From NCBI RefSeq assembly GCF_028745735.1, contig NZ_JAQZSM010000009.1, positions 1 to 64,000 of the forward strand: a stretch of DNA of 64,000 nucleotides, written 5' to 3'. The first letter of the stretch is position 1; each line of letters opens with the position of its first letter. This DNA is from Roseinatronobacter alkalisoli. GTDB lineage: Bacteria; Pseudomonadota; Alphaproteobacteria; Rhodobacterales; Rhodobacteraceae. Both the position numbers and the translations under genes were made by a program. The notes beneath the pieces are model-generated. The model searched no databases and was not told the DNA's origin. It saw nothing but the letters and a program-made list of their open reading frames with translations. Below are positions 27,712-36,745 of this stretch, one piece after another.

Positions 27712-28290
27712 ATGCGCAAAATCCTGTTCACCCTGCCTGCCGCCCTGGCATTATCCGCCTGCATTGAAGTGGATCTGTCGCTTGAGGTCATTGACGAGGA
27801 CACCGCCCGCATGACCGGTTTCATGCAGATGCAGCGCCAGTTTTTTGACATGAGCGGGGGCGATGCGTCCTTCTGCGACGAAGACGACGGCGGCACCCTG
27901 ACGCTGACCGACACCCATGCGCGCTGCGATTTCGACCAAACCGGCACCTATGCCGAAATCATGAACCCCGAAGGTGTAGATGCACCCGACGATGACATGC
28001 AGGGCAGCATCACCTATCTGGGCAACAACCGCACCCAGGTGCTGCTGCCGCTCAGCACCATCGCCGAAGATATGGCAGGCGATGATGCCGACCCAGCGAT
28101 GATGGCCATGATGCGCCAGATGCTGGCAGGCATGTCCATCAACCTGTCGGTGACCGGCGCGCGGATCGAAAGTTCCAGCGGCGTCATTTCCGAGGATGGC
28201 ACCCGCGCATCCATCACACTGGATGTCGACAGCTATTTCGCCCCCGCCGCCGAAGCGCCGGTGGATTTCGACACGATTGTGGAATTCTGA
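27712..28290 (+). CDS. putative lipoprotein of unknown function
   Basis: 192 residues starting MRKILFTLPAALALSACIEVDLSLEV, with a lipobox LSAC giving a lipidated Cys17. The mature part starts with a short beta segment (IEVDLSLEVIDEDTARMTGF), a Met-rich helix (DPAMMAMMRQMLAGMSINL) and ends with alternating strands. The layout suggests a small envelope-anchored beta domain of the type seen in LppM-like lipoproteins, but I cannot assign a family. The preceding terminator suggests its own transcription. Repeat copy C follows it. Confidence 0.75.
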   Translation: MRKILFTLPAALALSACIEVDLSLEVIDEDTARMTGFMQMQRQFFDMSGGDASFCDEDDGGTLTLTDTHARCDFDQTGTYAEIMNPEGVDAPDDDMQGSITYLGNNRTQVLLPLSTIAEDMAGDDADPAMMAMMRQMLAGMSINLSVTGARIESSSGVISEDGTRASITLDVDSYFAPAAEAPVDFDTIVEF

Positions 28291-28396
28291 CCCCTCCTGC
28301 CCCTACCGGATCACGGGCGGGGGCAGGATCAGGTTGAAAACGGCGCGTTGACGGGTGGTTGCGGCGCCAAGCGGGTGTTGGCCCGCGCAGAGCCTG

Positions 28397-28557
28397 CGCT
28401 ATCGGCGGGCCGGGGTCTACCGGTCCGACATTCAAGGAATGCACTTTATGCAGGCGGAATATCCCGACATACAAGGCGTGCTATGACGCTGGCATAATCG
28501 GCAGGCCGCAGGACGGCCCGCCGATAGCGCGGGGGCCTGCGGCCTTGTTCCGCGCGA
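28397..28557 (+). repeat. intergenic repeat, copy C with 16-bp terminal inverted repeats
   Basis: Best preserved copy of the family. Outer arms GCGCTATCGGCGGGCC (28396-28411) and GGCCCGCCGATAGCGC (28515-28530) are perfect inverted repeats. Inside are CGGGGTCTACCGGTCCGACA, TGCACTTTATGCAGGCGGAA, ATATCCCGACAT and CGGCAGGCCGCAGGACGGC. A right flank GGGGGCCTGCGGCCTTGTTC is shared with copy B. It lies in the 289-bp gap between the convergent lipoprotein gene and pgi, where I see nothing else. Confidence 0.85.
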
Positions 28558-28579
28558 TAGCATGCGTAAACCTCTGGAT

Positions 28580-30199
28580 TCAACCCACCTGATGCGCGCG
28601 CAGATAGCCCAGCAATTGCCGCGTTGACGGGTCTTTGGTCGCCATCGCCGCCGCATCGCCGTCAAGCAGCGGGGCCAGTGCCACGGCCAGTTCCTTGCCC
28701 AGCTCGACCCCCCATTGATCAAAGGAATTGATCCCGAGGACAACTCCCTCGACAAAAACGCGGTGCTCATAAAGCGCGATGATCTGGCCCAGCGTGAAGG
28801 GGGTCAGTTGTGGATAGATCAGCGTTGTGGACGGGCGATTGCCGGGGAAAACCCGATGGCGGGCCTGCCGGTCCAGCTCGGCGCCCTGCAACCCTTTGGC
28901 AGCCATGATACCGCGCGCCTGTTCCAGGGACCGCCCACACATCAGCGCTTCGGATTGCGCCAGGCAATTGGCCACAAGCAGTTTGTGCTGATGCGCCAGT
29001 TCCGGCTCCTGCCCCCGTGCGGCCAGCAGGAATTCGCAGGGCACAACCCGCGTGCCCTGATGGATAAGCTGATAAAATGCGTGCTGGCCATTCGTGCCCG
29101 GCTCGCCCCAGACAACCGGCCCGGACTGGCGGTCCAGATCGCGGCCGGACATATCGACACGCTTGCCGTTCGATTCCATCTCCAGTTGCTGCAAATAGGC
29201 CGGAAGCCGCGCCAACCGCTGATCATAGGGCAGCACGGCGCGGGTTGCATGGCCGCAGATCTGGTTATGCCACACACCCACCATTGCCAGCAGAACCGGC
29301 ATATTCTGTTCCAGCGGCATATCGCTGAAATGGCGGTCCATCGCCCGCGCACCCGCCAGCATGGCATCGAATTGCTGCGCGCCGATAGCGATCATCAGCC
29401 CCAGACCAATCGGTCCCCACATCGAATAGCGCCCGCCGACCCAATCCTCGAACCCGAACACCCGCGCAGGCGCGATGCCGAAATCGACGGTCTTGTCCAA
29501 CGCAGTGGACACAGCCGCAAATTGCGCCGCAGGGTCAGAAACCCGCCCGGCCATCCAGTCACGTGCAGTGCGCGCATTGGTCATCGTCTCAATCGTGGTG
29601 AATGTCTTGGAGGCCACGATCACCAGCGTCGTTTCCGGGTTCAGCCCCTTCAGCGTGTCGGCAATATGCGCCCCGTCCACATTGGACACATAGTGAACCT
29701 TTGGCCCGTCATGCCATGGTGCCAGTGCCAGCGTGGCCATGGCCGGCCCCAGATCGGACCCGCCAATGCCGATATTGATCACATCGGTAATCGCGCCGCC
29801 CTGCCCCCGGAACCGGCCCTGCCGCACATCTTCGGCGAAGGCATAGGCACGCGCGCGGATGTCGCGTAACCGGGGCATGACATCATCCCCGCCAACAGTG
29901 ATAACCGCGTCATCATCCGCACGTTGCGCCACATGCAACACTGCGCGCCCTTCGGTTTCGTTGATCTGCTCGCCGCCAAACATGGCCGCGCGTCGCACGT
30001 CAACCCCGCTGTCGCGCGCAAGCTGCACCAACAAATCCCGCGCTTCGGTATCGATACAGGTCTTGGAATAATCCAGAACCATATCGCCCGCGTGCACAGA
30101 AAATTCCGCCGCGCGGTGGTCATCATCGGCGAACAGATCCAGCATATGCCGCCCTTCGGTCGCGCGCTGATGCTTGGCCAGTTTACCCCAGATGCTCAT
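28580..30199 (-). CDS. pgi: glucose-6-phosphate isomerase
   Basis: 539 residues; interconverts glucose-6-phosphate and fructose-6-phosphate. Motifs: DVINIGIGGSDLGPAMATLAL, VASKTFTTIETMTNARTARDW, GGRYSMWGPIGL (PGI signature 1), LEMESNGKRVD and the C-terminal NSFDQWGVELGKELA (signature 2). It is the last gene of zwf-pgl-pgi, with an 84-bp gap from pgl. Such an operon feeds glucose-6-phosphate into the Entner-Doudoroff and pentose phosphate routes. Confidence 0.97.
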   Translation of the reverse strand: MSIWGKLAKHQRATEGRHMLDLFADDDHRAAEFSVHAGDMVLDYSKTCIDTEARDLLVQLARDSGVDVRRAAMFGGEQINETEGRAVLHVAQRADDDAVITVGGDDVMPRLRDIRARAYAFAEDVRQGRFRGQGGAITDVINIGIGGSDLGPAMATLALAPWHDGPKVHYVSNVDGAHIADTLKGLNPETTLVIVASKTFTTIETMTNARTARDWMAGRVSDPAAQFAAVSTALDKTVDFGIAPARVFGFEDWVGGRYSMWGPIGLGLMIAIGAQQFDAMLAGARAMDRHFSDMPLEQNMPVLLAMVGVWHNQICGHATRAVLPYDQRLARLPAYLQQLEMESNGKRVDMSGRDLDRQSGPVVWGEPGTNGQHAFYQLIHQGTRVVPCEFLLAARGQEPELAHQHKLLVANCLAQSEALMCGRSLEQARGIMAAKGLQGAELDRQARHRVFPGNRPSTTLIYPQLTPFTLGQIIALYEHRVFVEGVVLGINSFDQWGVELGKELAVALAPLLDGDAAAMATKDPSTRQLLGYLRAHQVG

Positions 30200-30283
30200 T
30201 CCCTGCCCCTTGCTTTGTCATGTGACGGATTGGTTTTCATCTTGCCATATATACTCAAAAACAGGGCATCAGCCCTGTTCCCT

Positions 30284-30955
30284 TCATTCGGCCCAATGCA
30301 CCTGCGCCTGATCCAGAATGCAGGCAACCGGGGCCTCCAGCGGGGGCAGTTTTGCAGCCTTTTCCAGCGCCGCACGCTTTTCCGCGCCGGTAATCAGAAT
30401 ATGCACCCGCAACGCCGATTTCAGCACCGGCGCGGTCAGGGTGATGCGCGGCTCGCCGGCCGCATTCGCGCGCATCGCCATCAGGGGGGGCGCGTCATTG
30501 CGCAGCGCCTGTTCCAGATTATCGGCACCTGGAAACAGGCTGGCCGTGTGCATATCCGCCCCCATTCCCAGCAACAATACCGATATCGGCAAATGCGCGG
30601 ATACACCTTCGGCCAGATCGTCGATCGCATCTTCGGGAGTGGGCGCGTCGGCATATAACGGCACCAGCGTCGCCGCAGCCGCCCGCCCCGTCAGCAGCCG
30701 TTCGCGCAACAGCCGCGTATTGGACCGCTGGCTGTCCTCGCTTACCCAGCGTTCATCATTGAGCATGACCGCCACATTTGCCCAATCCAGTTCTGCCCCC
30801 GACAGCGTATCAAAAACCGGGCCGGGCGTTGTGCCACCGGGCACTGACAGGCTGGCTCGGCCACTGGACCGCAGCGTTTCACCCAATTCCGACGAAATGC
30901 GCTGTGCCAGTCGCAGCATCATCATTTCACGGTCAGGATAGCTATGGAATTCCAT
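30284..30955 (-). CDS. pgl: 6-phosphogluconolactonase
   Basis: 223 residues of the SOL/DevB type, hydrolysing 6-phosphogluconolactone to 6-phosphogluconate. Seen: LSVPGGTTPGPVFDTLSG, VMLNDERWVSEDSQRSNTRLL and SVLLLGMGADMHTASLFPG, the usual catalytic/phosphate motifs (the family's GMGxDGHTASLFP reads GMGADMHTASLFP here). The start ATG shares one base with the zwf TAA (TAATG), so the two are coupled. Confidence 0.95.
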   Translation of the reverse strand: MEFHSYPDREMMMLRLAQRISSELGETLRSSGRASLSVPGGTTPGPVFDTLSGAELDWANVAVMLNDERWVSEDSQRSNTRLLRERLLTGRAAAATLVPLYADAPTPEDAIDDLAEGVSAHLPISVLLLGMGADMHTASLFPGADNLEQALRNDAPPLMAMRANAAGEPRITLTAPVLKSALRVHILITGAEKRAALEKAAKLPPLEAPVACILDQAQVHWAE

Positions 30956-32400
30956 TATCTGATCTCCCGCCAGCGGCGTCCGTCCTTATGCATCAGCATC
31001 AGCGCCCCTTCCGGCCCGGTAGAGCCGGGTTCATAAGGTTCAGGCTGATCTCCATGCTTTTCCCATGCAGCGATCACCGGATCAACCCAGGCCCAGGCGG
31101 CCTCCACCTCATCTCCGCGCATGAACAGGGTCTGGTTCCCGCGGATCACATCCATGATCAGCCGTTCATAGGCATCGGGAATATCCAGATCGCTGCCCAA
31201 AGCTTCGGCAAAGCTCATGTCCAGCGCCACATCTTTCAGGCGCATGCCCCCCGGACCCGGTTCCTTGATCATCACGCGCAGATCCATGCCTTCATCAGGT
31301 TGCAACCTGATGACAAGCACATTTTCCCGCCATTGGTTCGATTCCCCGAAAATCGAATGGGGCGGTTCCTTGAAGCTGACAGCAATTTCCGAGGCGCGCG
31401 ATTTCAGCCGCTTGCCGGTCCGCAGATAGAAGGGCGTACCCTTCCAGCGCCAGTTTGACACATGCAGTTTCAGCGCAATGAAACTTTCGGTGCGCGATGC
31501 AGGGTCACCGCATTCCGTCAGATAATCATCCCCGCCTTTTCCCTTGTACTGACCGCGCACAATTTCAGCCGGGGTCACAGGGTCCAGCGCGCGAATCACC
31601 TTCAGCTTTTCATCGCGCATGGCATCGGGTTCAAAACAATGCGGCGGTTCCATCGCGATCAGGCACAGCAGCTGCATCATGTGGTTCTGCACCATGTCGC
31701 GCATCGCGCCGGATTTATCGTAGTATTCGCCGCGCCCGCCCACGCCCACTGTTTCAGCAACCGTAATCTGCACATGGTCCACGAATTGCGAATTCCACAG
31801 CGGTTCAAACAGGATATTGGCAAAGCGCACAGCCATCAGGTTCTGGACGGTTTCCTTGCCCAGATAATGGTCGATCCGGTAAATCTGATCTTCCTTGAAG
31901 AATTCTGCCAGGATCTGATTCAGGGCGCGCGCACTGGTCAGGTCATTGCCGAAAGGTTTTTCGACCACGATTCTTGACTGGCGATGCGCAATGCCGCGTT
32001 CATGCAGCCGTTGCGCCAGATCCCCGAACAATGCGGGCGCGACCGAGAAATAGAAGGCGCGCACCACATCGGGGCGCATTTTCGCGGCCAGATCTTCCCA
32101 GCCAGCAGTGCCGCGCGCGTCAATCGTGACGTAATCCAGCAGGTCAAGAAAGCTGGCGACAACGGCAGGGTCCAGTTCGGTTTCCGGCAGAAATTCGGTC
32201 AACGCTTCCTGCACAAGGGTGCGGAAATCATCGCGGGTGAAGGAACTGCGCGCCGCACCCACAATCGCCGAGCCTTCGGGAATCTGACCTTCTTTCCAGC
32301 GACGGAACAGACCGGGCAGTATTTTCCGCCGTGCCAGATCACCGGTTGCACCGAACACAACCAGATCAAAACACTCCACCGGAATGACGCGAGCGACCAT
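30955..32400 (-). CDS. zwf: glucose-6-phosphate 1-dehydrogenase
   Basis: 481 residues; oxidises glucose-6-phosphate to the lactone with NADP (or NAD). The Rossmann motif VVFGATGDLARRKILPGLF is near the N-terminus and the active-site signature RIDHYLGKETVQNLMAVRFAN carries the catalytic His. C-terminal landmarks are TPFYLRTGKRLK and YERLIMDVIRGNQTLFMR. It leads zwf-pgl-pgi. A TAGCGCTA-centred palindrome lies 37-47 bp before its ATG and could be a repressor site. Confidence 0.97.
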   Translation of the reverse strand: MVARVIPVECFDLVVFGATGDLARRKILPGLFRRWKEGQIPEGSAIVGAARSSFTRDDFRTLVQEALTEFLPETELDPAVVASFLDLLDYVTIDARGTAGWEDLAAKMRPDVVRAFYFSVAPALFGDLAQRLHERGIAHRQSRIVVEKPFGNDLTSARALNQILAEFFKEDQIYRIDHYLGKETVQNLMAVRFANILFEPLWNSQFVDHVQITVAETVGVGGRGEYYDKSGAMRDMVQNHMMQLLCLIAMEPPHCFEPDAMRDEKLKVIRALDPVTPAEIVRGQYKGKGGDDYLTECGDPASRTESFIALKLHVSNWRWKGTPFYLRTGKRLKSRASEIAVSFKEPPHSIFGESNQWRENVLVIRLQPDEGMDLRVMIKEPGPGGMRLKDVALDMSFAEALGSDLDIPDAYERLIMDVIRGNQTLFMRGDEVEAAWAWVDPVIAAWEKHGDQPEPYEPGSTGPEGALMLMHKDGRRWREIR

Positions 32401-32433
32401 GACACCCTCCTGATGCTGCGGCGCAATATCGCC

Positions 32434-32449
32434 GCGTTAGCGCTATCAA
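32434..32449. promoter_or_regulatory. LacI-type operator candidate before zwf
   Basis: GTTAGCGCTATC (32436-32447) has the core TAGCGCTA as a perfect palindrome with matching outer G/C. AGCGCT-centred palindromes are typical of LacI-family repressors. In Rhodobacter sphaeroides the LacI-type regulator CceR controls zwf and Entner-Doudoroff genes; the link here is inference from that. A second palindrome GCGGCG-CAATAT-CGCCGC (32418-32435) abuts it. Confidence 0.5.
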
Positions 32450-32661
32450 TGACCATTTACAGCGCCGGACACGCCCTGTCCAGCAAACTTGCCACCGGGT
32501 TTTGATTTTCGCAGAACAAATGCCCGGTTTCACCTGCCATGGACAGAATGCGTGAAAACAATGACGCAATGATAACGTCCGGGTCACAGGTTGCGCAGAA
32601 ATTTGCGGCGGGTTCATGCGAAATGCATATGCCGGAGTGCGAAAATTTCCAGCACCAATGC

Positions 32662-32696
32662 AAAAGGTCAGGCAGTTCATATAACTGCCTGACCTT
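32662..32696 (-). terminator. terminator of lpd
   Basis: AAGGTCAGGCAGTT (32664-32677) and AACTGCCTGACCTT (32683-32696) are a perfect 14-bp stem with a 5-nt loop. On the minus strand it is followed by a short T tract. It lies 38 bp after the lpd stop. The rest of the 333-bp gap up to zwf holds the zwf operator region and nothing else recognisable. Confidence 0.8.
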
Positions 32697-32733
32697 GATT
32701 TCGCGGGGTTTCACATCCGTATACCGCAGGCCT

Positions 32734-34119
32734 TCAGGCGTGGATCGCGCCGTCCCCGCAGGCAAGCGCCGCTTCGCGCACCGCTTCCGAATAGGTGGGG
32801 TGGGCATGGCAGGTGCGCGCCAGATCCTCTGCAGCGGCACCGAATTCCATCGCAACACAGATTTCATGAATCAGATCCCCCGCATAGGGACCAATGATAT
32901 GCGCCCCAAGAATGCGGTCCGTGTCCTTGTCGGCAAGGATTTTCACGAAACCATCGCCTGCGAAATTCGCCTTCGCGCGGCCATTACCCATGAAGCTGAA
33001 CTTGCCGACCTTATAGGTGCGCCCCGCCTCTTTCAGGGTTTCTTCGGTTTCTCCGACCGAAGCCACCTCTGGCCAGGTATAAATGACGCCGGGAATGACA
33101 CCGTAATTCACATGGCCCGCCTGCCCTGCAATGATTTCGGCCACGGCCATGCCTTCATCCTCTGCCTTGTGGGCCAGCATCGGCCCTTCGATCACGTCAC
33201 CGATCGCATAGACGCCAGCAATGCTGGTCGCGTAATGCTTGTCGGTTGCGATCTGGCCGCGTTCGGTCATTTTCACGCCAAGCGCGTCCAGCCCCAGCCC
33301 GTCCACAAAAGGCCGCCGCCCCGTGGCCAGAAGCACTGTATCGGCGTCCAGCTTGTGTTCACTGTCATCCTTGCGCAACTTATAGGTCACGGTCGCCTTG
33401 GTCTTGGTGGCTGACGCTGATTGTACTGCCGCGCCCAGAATGAACGTCATCCCCTGCTTGGCGAGCAAGCGCTGAAAGGATTTGGCAACTTCGCCGTCAT
33501 TGCCGGGGATGATGCGGTCCAGATATTCAACCACTGTCACCTCTGCCCCCAGACGCGCAAAGACCGAGCCCATTTCCAACCCGATCACGCCCGCGCCGAT
33601 GACAACCAGTTTCTTTGGGATTTTGCCCAGTTCCAGCGCGCCGGTAGAGGAGACGATGGTTTTCTCATCCACCTCCACGCCTTTCAACGGGCTGGATTCG
33701 GACCCCGACGCGATGACGATTTTCTTCGTCTCATAGGTCTTGTCGCCGACCTGCACCTTGCCTGCAGCGGGGATGGATGCCCAGCCCTTGATCCAGTCCA
33801 CCTTGTTCTTCTTGAACAGGAATTCAATGCCCTTGGTGTTCTGGCCGATCACGTCGGATTTATAGCCCAGCATCTTTTTCCAATCGACCTTTGGCTTGGC
33901 ACCGGTCAGGCCCATCGTGTCGAAATTATGCTCTGCCTCGTGCAGTTGATGCGTCGCGTGCAACAGCGCCTTCGAGGGGATGCAGCCCACATTCAGGCAG
34001 GTTCCGCCCAGTGTGTCGCGCCCTTCGACACAGGCCACTTTCAGGCCCAGTTGGGCGGCACGAATGGCACAGACATAGCCGCCGGGGCCAGCGCCGATCA
34101 CGATGAGGTCGTAGGACAT
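32734..34119 (-). CDS. lpd: dihydrolipoyl dehydrogenase (E3)
   Basis: 461 residues; FAD-dependent reoxidation of lipoyl groups for 2-oxoglutarate dehydrogenase and possibly other complexes. FAD motif [19 protein letters not shown], redox-active C41 and C46 in [19 protein letters not shown] site [22 protein letters not shown], and the C-terminal [15 protein letters not shown] with the catalytic His-Glu pair. It is the last gene of the suc block and is preceded by a MAPEG gene; a GC hairpin and an AAAAGGAG-type ribosome-binding site stand before it. Confidence 0.97.
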   Translation of the reverse strand: MSYDLIVIGAGPGGYVCAIRAAQLGLKVACVEGRDTLGGTCLNVGCIPSKALLHATHQLHEAEHNFDTMGLTGAKPKVDWKKMLGYKSDVIGQNTKGIEFLFKKNKVDWIKGWASIPAAGKVQVGDKTYETKKIVIASGSESSPLKGVEVDEKTIVSSTGALELGKIPKKLVVIGAGVIGLEMGSVFARLGAEVTVVEYLDRIIPGNDGEVAKSFQRLLAKQGMTFILGAAVQSASATKTKATVTYKLRKDDSEHKLDADTVLLATGRRPFVDGLGLDALGVKMTERGQIATDKHYATSIAGVYAIGDVIEGPMLAHKAEDEGMAVAEIIAGQAGHVNYGVIPGVIYTWPEVASVGETEETLKEAGRTYKVGKFSFMGNGRAKANFAGDGFVKILADKDTDRILGAHIIGPYAGDLIHEICVAMEFGAAAEDLARTCHAHPTYSEAVREAALACGDGAIHA

Positions 34120-34202
34120 GGGTGTCTCCTTTTTTCAGGCGAAGAGGCGGGGGGCTGTCTGCCCCCCGCACCCCCCGAGGATATTTTTGCCAGAATGAAG
34201 CA

Positions 34203-34598
34203 TCACAACAGCGCCGCGATCAGCATCAGCAACGTGGCTGCCCAGCCGATGGCCCAGATGAGCGAGCGCCACGGGTTCAGACCGAAAGCATAGGCCGGGA
34301 TATAGAGGATGCGGGCGGCAAGATAGGTGAAGGCACAAGCGGCTGTGAAACTGCTGGACTGGCCGGATATTGTGATGACGGTTGCGGCGATACCAAAGAG
34401 GATCAGCCCCTCAAAGTGGTTGTTCAGTGCGCGTTGCAGGCGGGCGGTACGTTTCGACATGGGCTTGTCGGGGGCGTAATCGCGCGAGCTGCCCGTGTAA
34501 TTTGTGCCAAGCTCCAGATTTGCGGGGATGGCAAAGAGGAGGAACTGCAGCATTTGCAGGAGGGCGGCGAGGGTGAGGGCTGTGAGTTCGGGGGTCAT
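34203..34598 (-). CDS. MAPEG-family membrane protein
   Basis: 131 residues with four membrane segments, matching the MAPEG (membrane-associated eicosanoid/glutathione metabolism) fold: helix 1 TLAALLQMLQFLLFAIPANLE, then the conserved RLQRALNNHFEGLILFG (the E-x2-L-x-F-like helix 2 motif), followed by YLAARILYIPAYAFGLNPWRSLIW, which contains the family's AR-x-Y-x-P-AY pattern. Substrates of bacterial members are mostly unknown. Its place between sucB and lpd is not obviously functional. Confidence 0.9.
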   Translation of the reverse strand: MTPELTALTLAALLQMLQFLLFAIPANLELGTNYTGSSRDYAPDKPMSKRTARLQRALNNHFEGLILFGIAATVITISGQSSSFTAACAFTYLAARILYIPAYAFGLNPWRSLIWAIGWAATLLMLIAALL

Positions 34599-34702
34599 GG
34601 AACAAATCTCATCATCAAGTTTTGCTCAGGGGCGCAAGAACACTTGAACCTGAGCGTGCTAATAACCACATCCATGGCTCCAACAACAAAGGAGCGCAAA
34701 AT

Positions 34703-35179
34703 ATGGACAGTAATACAAATAAAGCTGACGGATTGCGAGAGTTTCAAATCATGCGACTCTTGGTGTTGACTGGCTTGGGTCAGGACAATCCGAACCAATG
34801 CTCGGACTCTGATCTGTTTGCGTGGTCTTCTTCCACGTTCCCCATTTTCACTTCTGGCAGTCTCCACCGAGGCTTTGAGGAGTTCTTTCACCCCACAGAG
34901 CAAATGATGGACGTCCTGTCGAAAAAACTTAATGATGCATTCCTTAAGGATTCCGCGCCACCGACCGTATATCAGCTTGAAACTGAGTTGGGGATCCGGA
35001 GCGGTGATTCTAGCTGGACAAGGAGCGATCTCATAAATGCACTCCGCTACTTTTCGTTTTGTAGCGACAGATTCACACCAGAGTTCTGGGTTTCCATGAC
35101 TCGAGATGCAGGCGCGCCCTCGGAGGCAAACAGTTTCTTTCGACCGTTTGAACCAAAATGGGACGCCAGCCCATACTAG
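34703..35179 (+). CDS. orphan low-GC gene of unknown function
   Basis: 158-residue protein, MDSNTNKADGLREFQIMRLL, on the opposite strand to the surrounding TCA genes. It has a good ribosome-binding site (AAAGGAGCGC, 9-nt spacer) and its own terminator. A hand count over 34741-35160 gives about 50% G+C, well below the neighbours at around 60%, and codon choice is mixed. No signal peptide or membrane segment. It looks acidic and alpha-helical (SDSDLFAWSSSTF, EQMMDVLSKKLNDAFL, SDLINALRYFSFCSDRF), and I recognise no motif. Codon use and position indicate horizontal acquisition. Confidence 0.7.
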   Translation: MDSNTNKADGLREFQIMRLLVLTGLGQDNPNQCSDSDLFAWSSSTFPIFTSGSLHRGFEEFFHPTEQMMDVLSKKLNDAFLKDSAPPTVYQLETELGIRSGDSSWTRSDLINALRYFSFCSDRFTPEFWVSMTRDAGAPSEANSFFRPFEPKWDASPY

Positions 35180-35197
35180 GGCTGGCATTTCTCTTTT
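35165..35197 (+). terminator. terminator overlapping the stop of the orphan gene
   Basis: GCCAGCCC (35165-35172) and GGGCTGGC (35179-35186) form a perfect 8-bp stem around ATACTA, which contains part of the TAG stop. It is followed by ATTTCTCTTTT. The gene therefore carries its own transcription stop facing sucB. Confidence 0.75.
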
Positions 35198-35220
35198 GGT
35201 CCACGACAGCAGCATAAACT

Positions 35221-36738
35221 TCACAAATCCATCAACAACCGCCGCGGATCCTCCAGCGCCTCTTTCACGCGCACAAGGAAGGTCACCGCGCCTTTGCCGT
35301 CGACGATGCGGTGGTCATAGCTGAGCGCCAGATACATCATCGGGCGGGCCACGATCTGGCCGCCGACAACCATCGGGCGTTCCTGGATTTTGTGCATGCC
35401 CAGAATACCCGATTGCGGCGGGTTCAGAATAGGCGAGGACATCAGCGAGCCGTAAACCCCGCCATTGGAAATGGTGAAGCTGCCGCCCTGCATTTCGGCC
35501 ATCGACAATTTGCCGTCACGCGCGCGTTTGCCCATTTCGGCGATGCGCTTTTCAATCTCGGCGAAGCCCATCTGATGCGCGTCGCGCAGAACCGGCACGA
35601 CCAGCCCGTTCGGTGTGCCCACGGCCACGCCCATATGGACGTAGTTCTTGTAGATTACATCGGTGCCGTCGATTTCGGCATTCACTTCGGGCACTTCGTT
35701 GAGCGCATGGCAGCAGGCTTTCACGAAGAAGGACATGAAGCCCATCTTCACACCATGCTTCTTCTCGAACTGGTCCTTGTATTCCTTGCGCAGATCCATG
35801 ATGCCGCCCATGTCGGCCTCGTTATAGGTGGTCAGCATGGCGGCGGTGTTCTGCGCATCCTTCAGGCGGCGCGCGATGGTCTGGCGCAGGCGCGTCATCT
35901 TCACCCGCTCTTCGCGCGCAGCGTCATCGGCGGCGACCGGCGCCCGTGGGGCAGCGGCAGGGGTGGGCACAGCCGGTGCAGCCGCAGGCTGGGCCGCTGG
36001 GGCCGCCGCTGCTTTCTGCACGTCTTCCTTCATGATGCGCCCGTCACGGCCGGTTCCGGTAACCTGATCAGGCGACAGCCCTTTTTCGGCCATCAGCTTC
36101 TTGGCCGAAGGCGCGTCTTCCACATCCCGCCCGCTTGAAGAGGAGGGCGCGGCAGGTGCCGCAGTACCGGATGCACCTGATGCCACGGCGCCGCCGGAAA
36201 TCACCGCCAGCTTGCCGCCTGCGGCAACTGTGCTGCCTTCCTCTGCCAGAATTTCCGCCAGCACGCCGGATGCGGGCGCGGGCACTTCGACCGACACTTT
36301 GTCGGTTTCCAGCTCGCACAGCATTTCATCCTGTTCGACCGCATCGCCGGGTTTCTTGAACCAGCTTGCGACAGTCGCCTCTGACACGCTTTCGCCCAGA
36401 GCAGGCACCATGACATCGACATTGCCGCCCGCATCATCTTGCGCTTCAGGGGCCGCTTTTGCCGGGGCCTTGGCTGCTTCGCTGGGGGTTGCGGCGGCAC
36501 CGGGTTCGCTGATCATCGCCAGCAGCGCATCAACGCCTACGGTGTCGCCTTCCTGCGCGACAATCTCGCCCAATGTGCCTGCCACGGGCGATGGTACTTC
36601 AACGGTCACCTTATCGGTTTCCAGTTCACACAGCATTTCATCAACCGCAACTGCGTCACCGGGCTTCTTGAACCAGGTTGCAACCGTCGCTTCGGAAACG
36701 CTTTCGCCCAGTGTGGGCACTCGAACTTCGGTGGACAT
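35221..36738 (-). CDS. sucB: dihydrolipoyl succinyltransferase (E2) with two lipoyl domains
   Basis: 505 residues; E2 core of 2-oxoglutarate dehydrogenase. Two complete lipoyl domains are seen (about 1-78 and 106-184), each with a lipoylated lysine in [13 protein letters not shown] / [13 protein letters not shown]. Ala/Pro-rich linkers lead to the peripheral-subunit binding domain ([21 protein letters not shown]) and the catalytic core, ending with the active-site [15 protein letters not shown]. coli SucB has one lipoyl domain; two is typical of Rhodobacterales. The sucA stop lies 7 bp upstream of its ATG. Confidence 0.97.
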   Translation of the reverse strand: MSTEVRVPTLGESVSEATVATWFKKPGDAVAVDEMLCELETDKVTVEVPSPVAGTLGEIVAQEGDTVGVDALLAMISEPGAAATPSEAAKAPAKAAPEAQDDAGGNVDVMVPALGESVSEATVASWFKKPGDAVEQDEMLCELETDKVSVEVPAPASGVLAEILAEEGSTVAAGGKLAVISGGAVASGASGTAAPAAPSSSSGRDVEDAPSAKKLMAEKGLSPDQVTGTGRDGRIMKEDVQKAAAAPAAQPAAAPAVPTPAAAPRAPVAADDAAREERVKMTRLRQTIARRLKDAQNTAAMLTTYNEADMGGIMDLRKEYKDQFEKKHGVKMGFMSFFVKACCHALNEVPEVNAEIDGTDVIYKNYVHMGVAVGTPNGLVVPVLRDAHQMGFAEIEKRIAEMGKRARDGKLSMAEMQGGSFTISNGGVYGSLMSSPILNPPQSGILGMHKIQERPMVVGGQIVARPMMYLALSYDHRIVDGKGAVTFLVRVKEALEDPRRLLMDL

Positions 36739-36745
36739 GGTCTTG

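Noticed and set aside
32366-32680. Minus-strand frame between lpd and zwf
   Set aside because: It runs through the zwf start and the operator region; cysteine/tryptophan-rich translation looks like chance.
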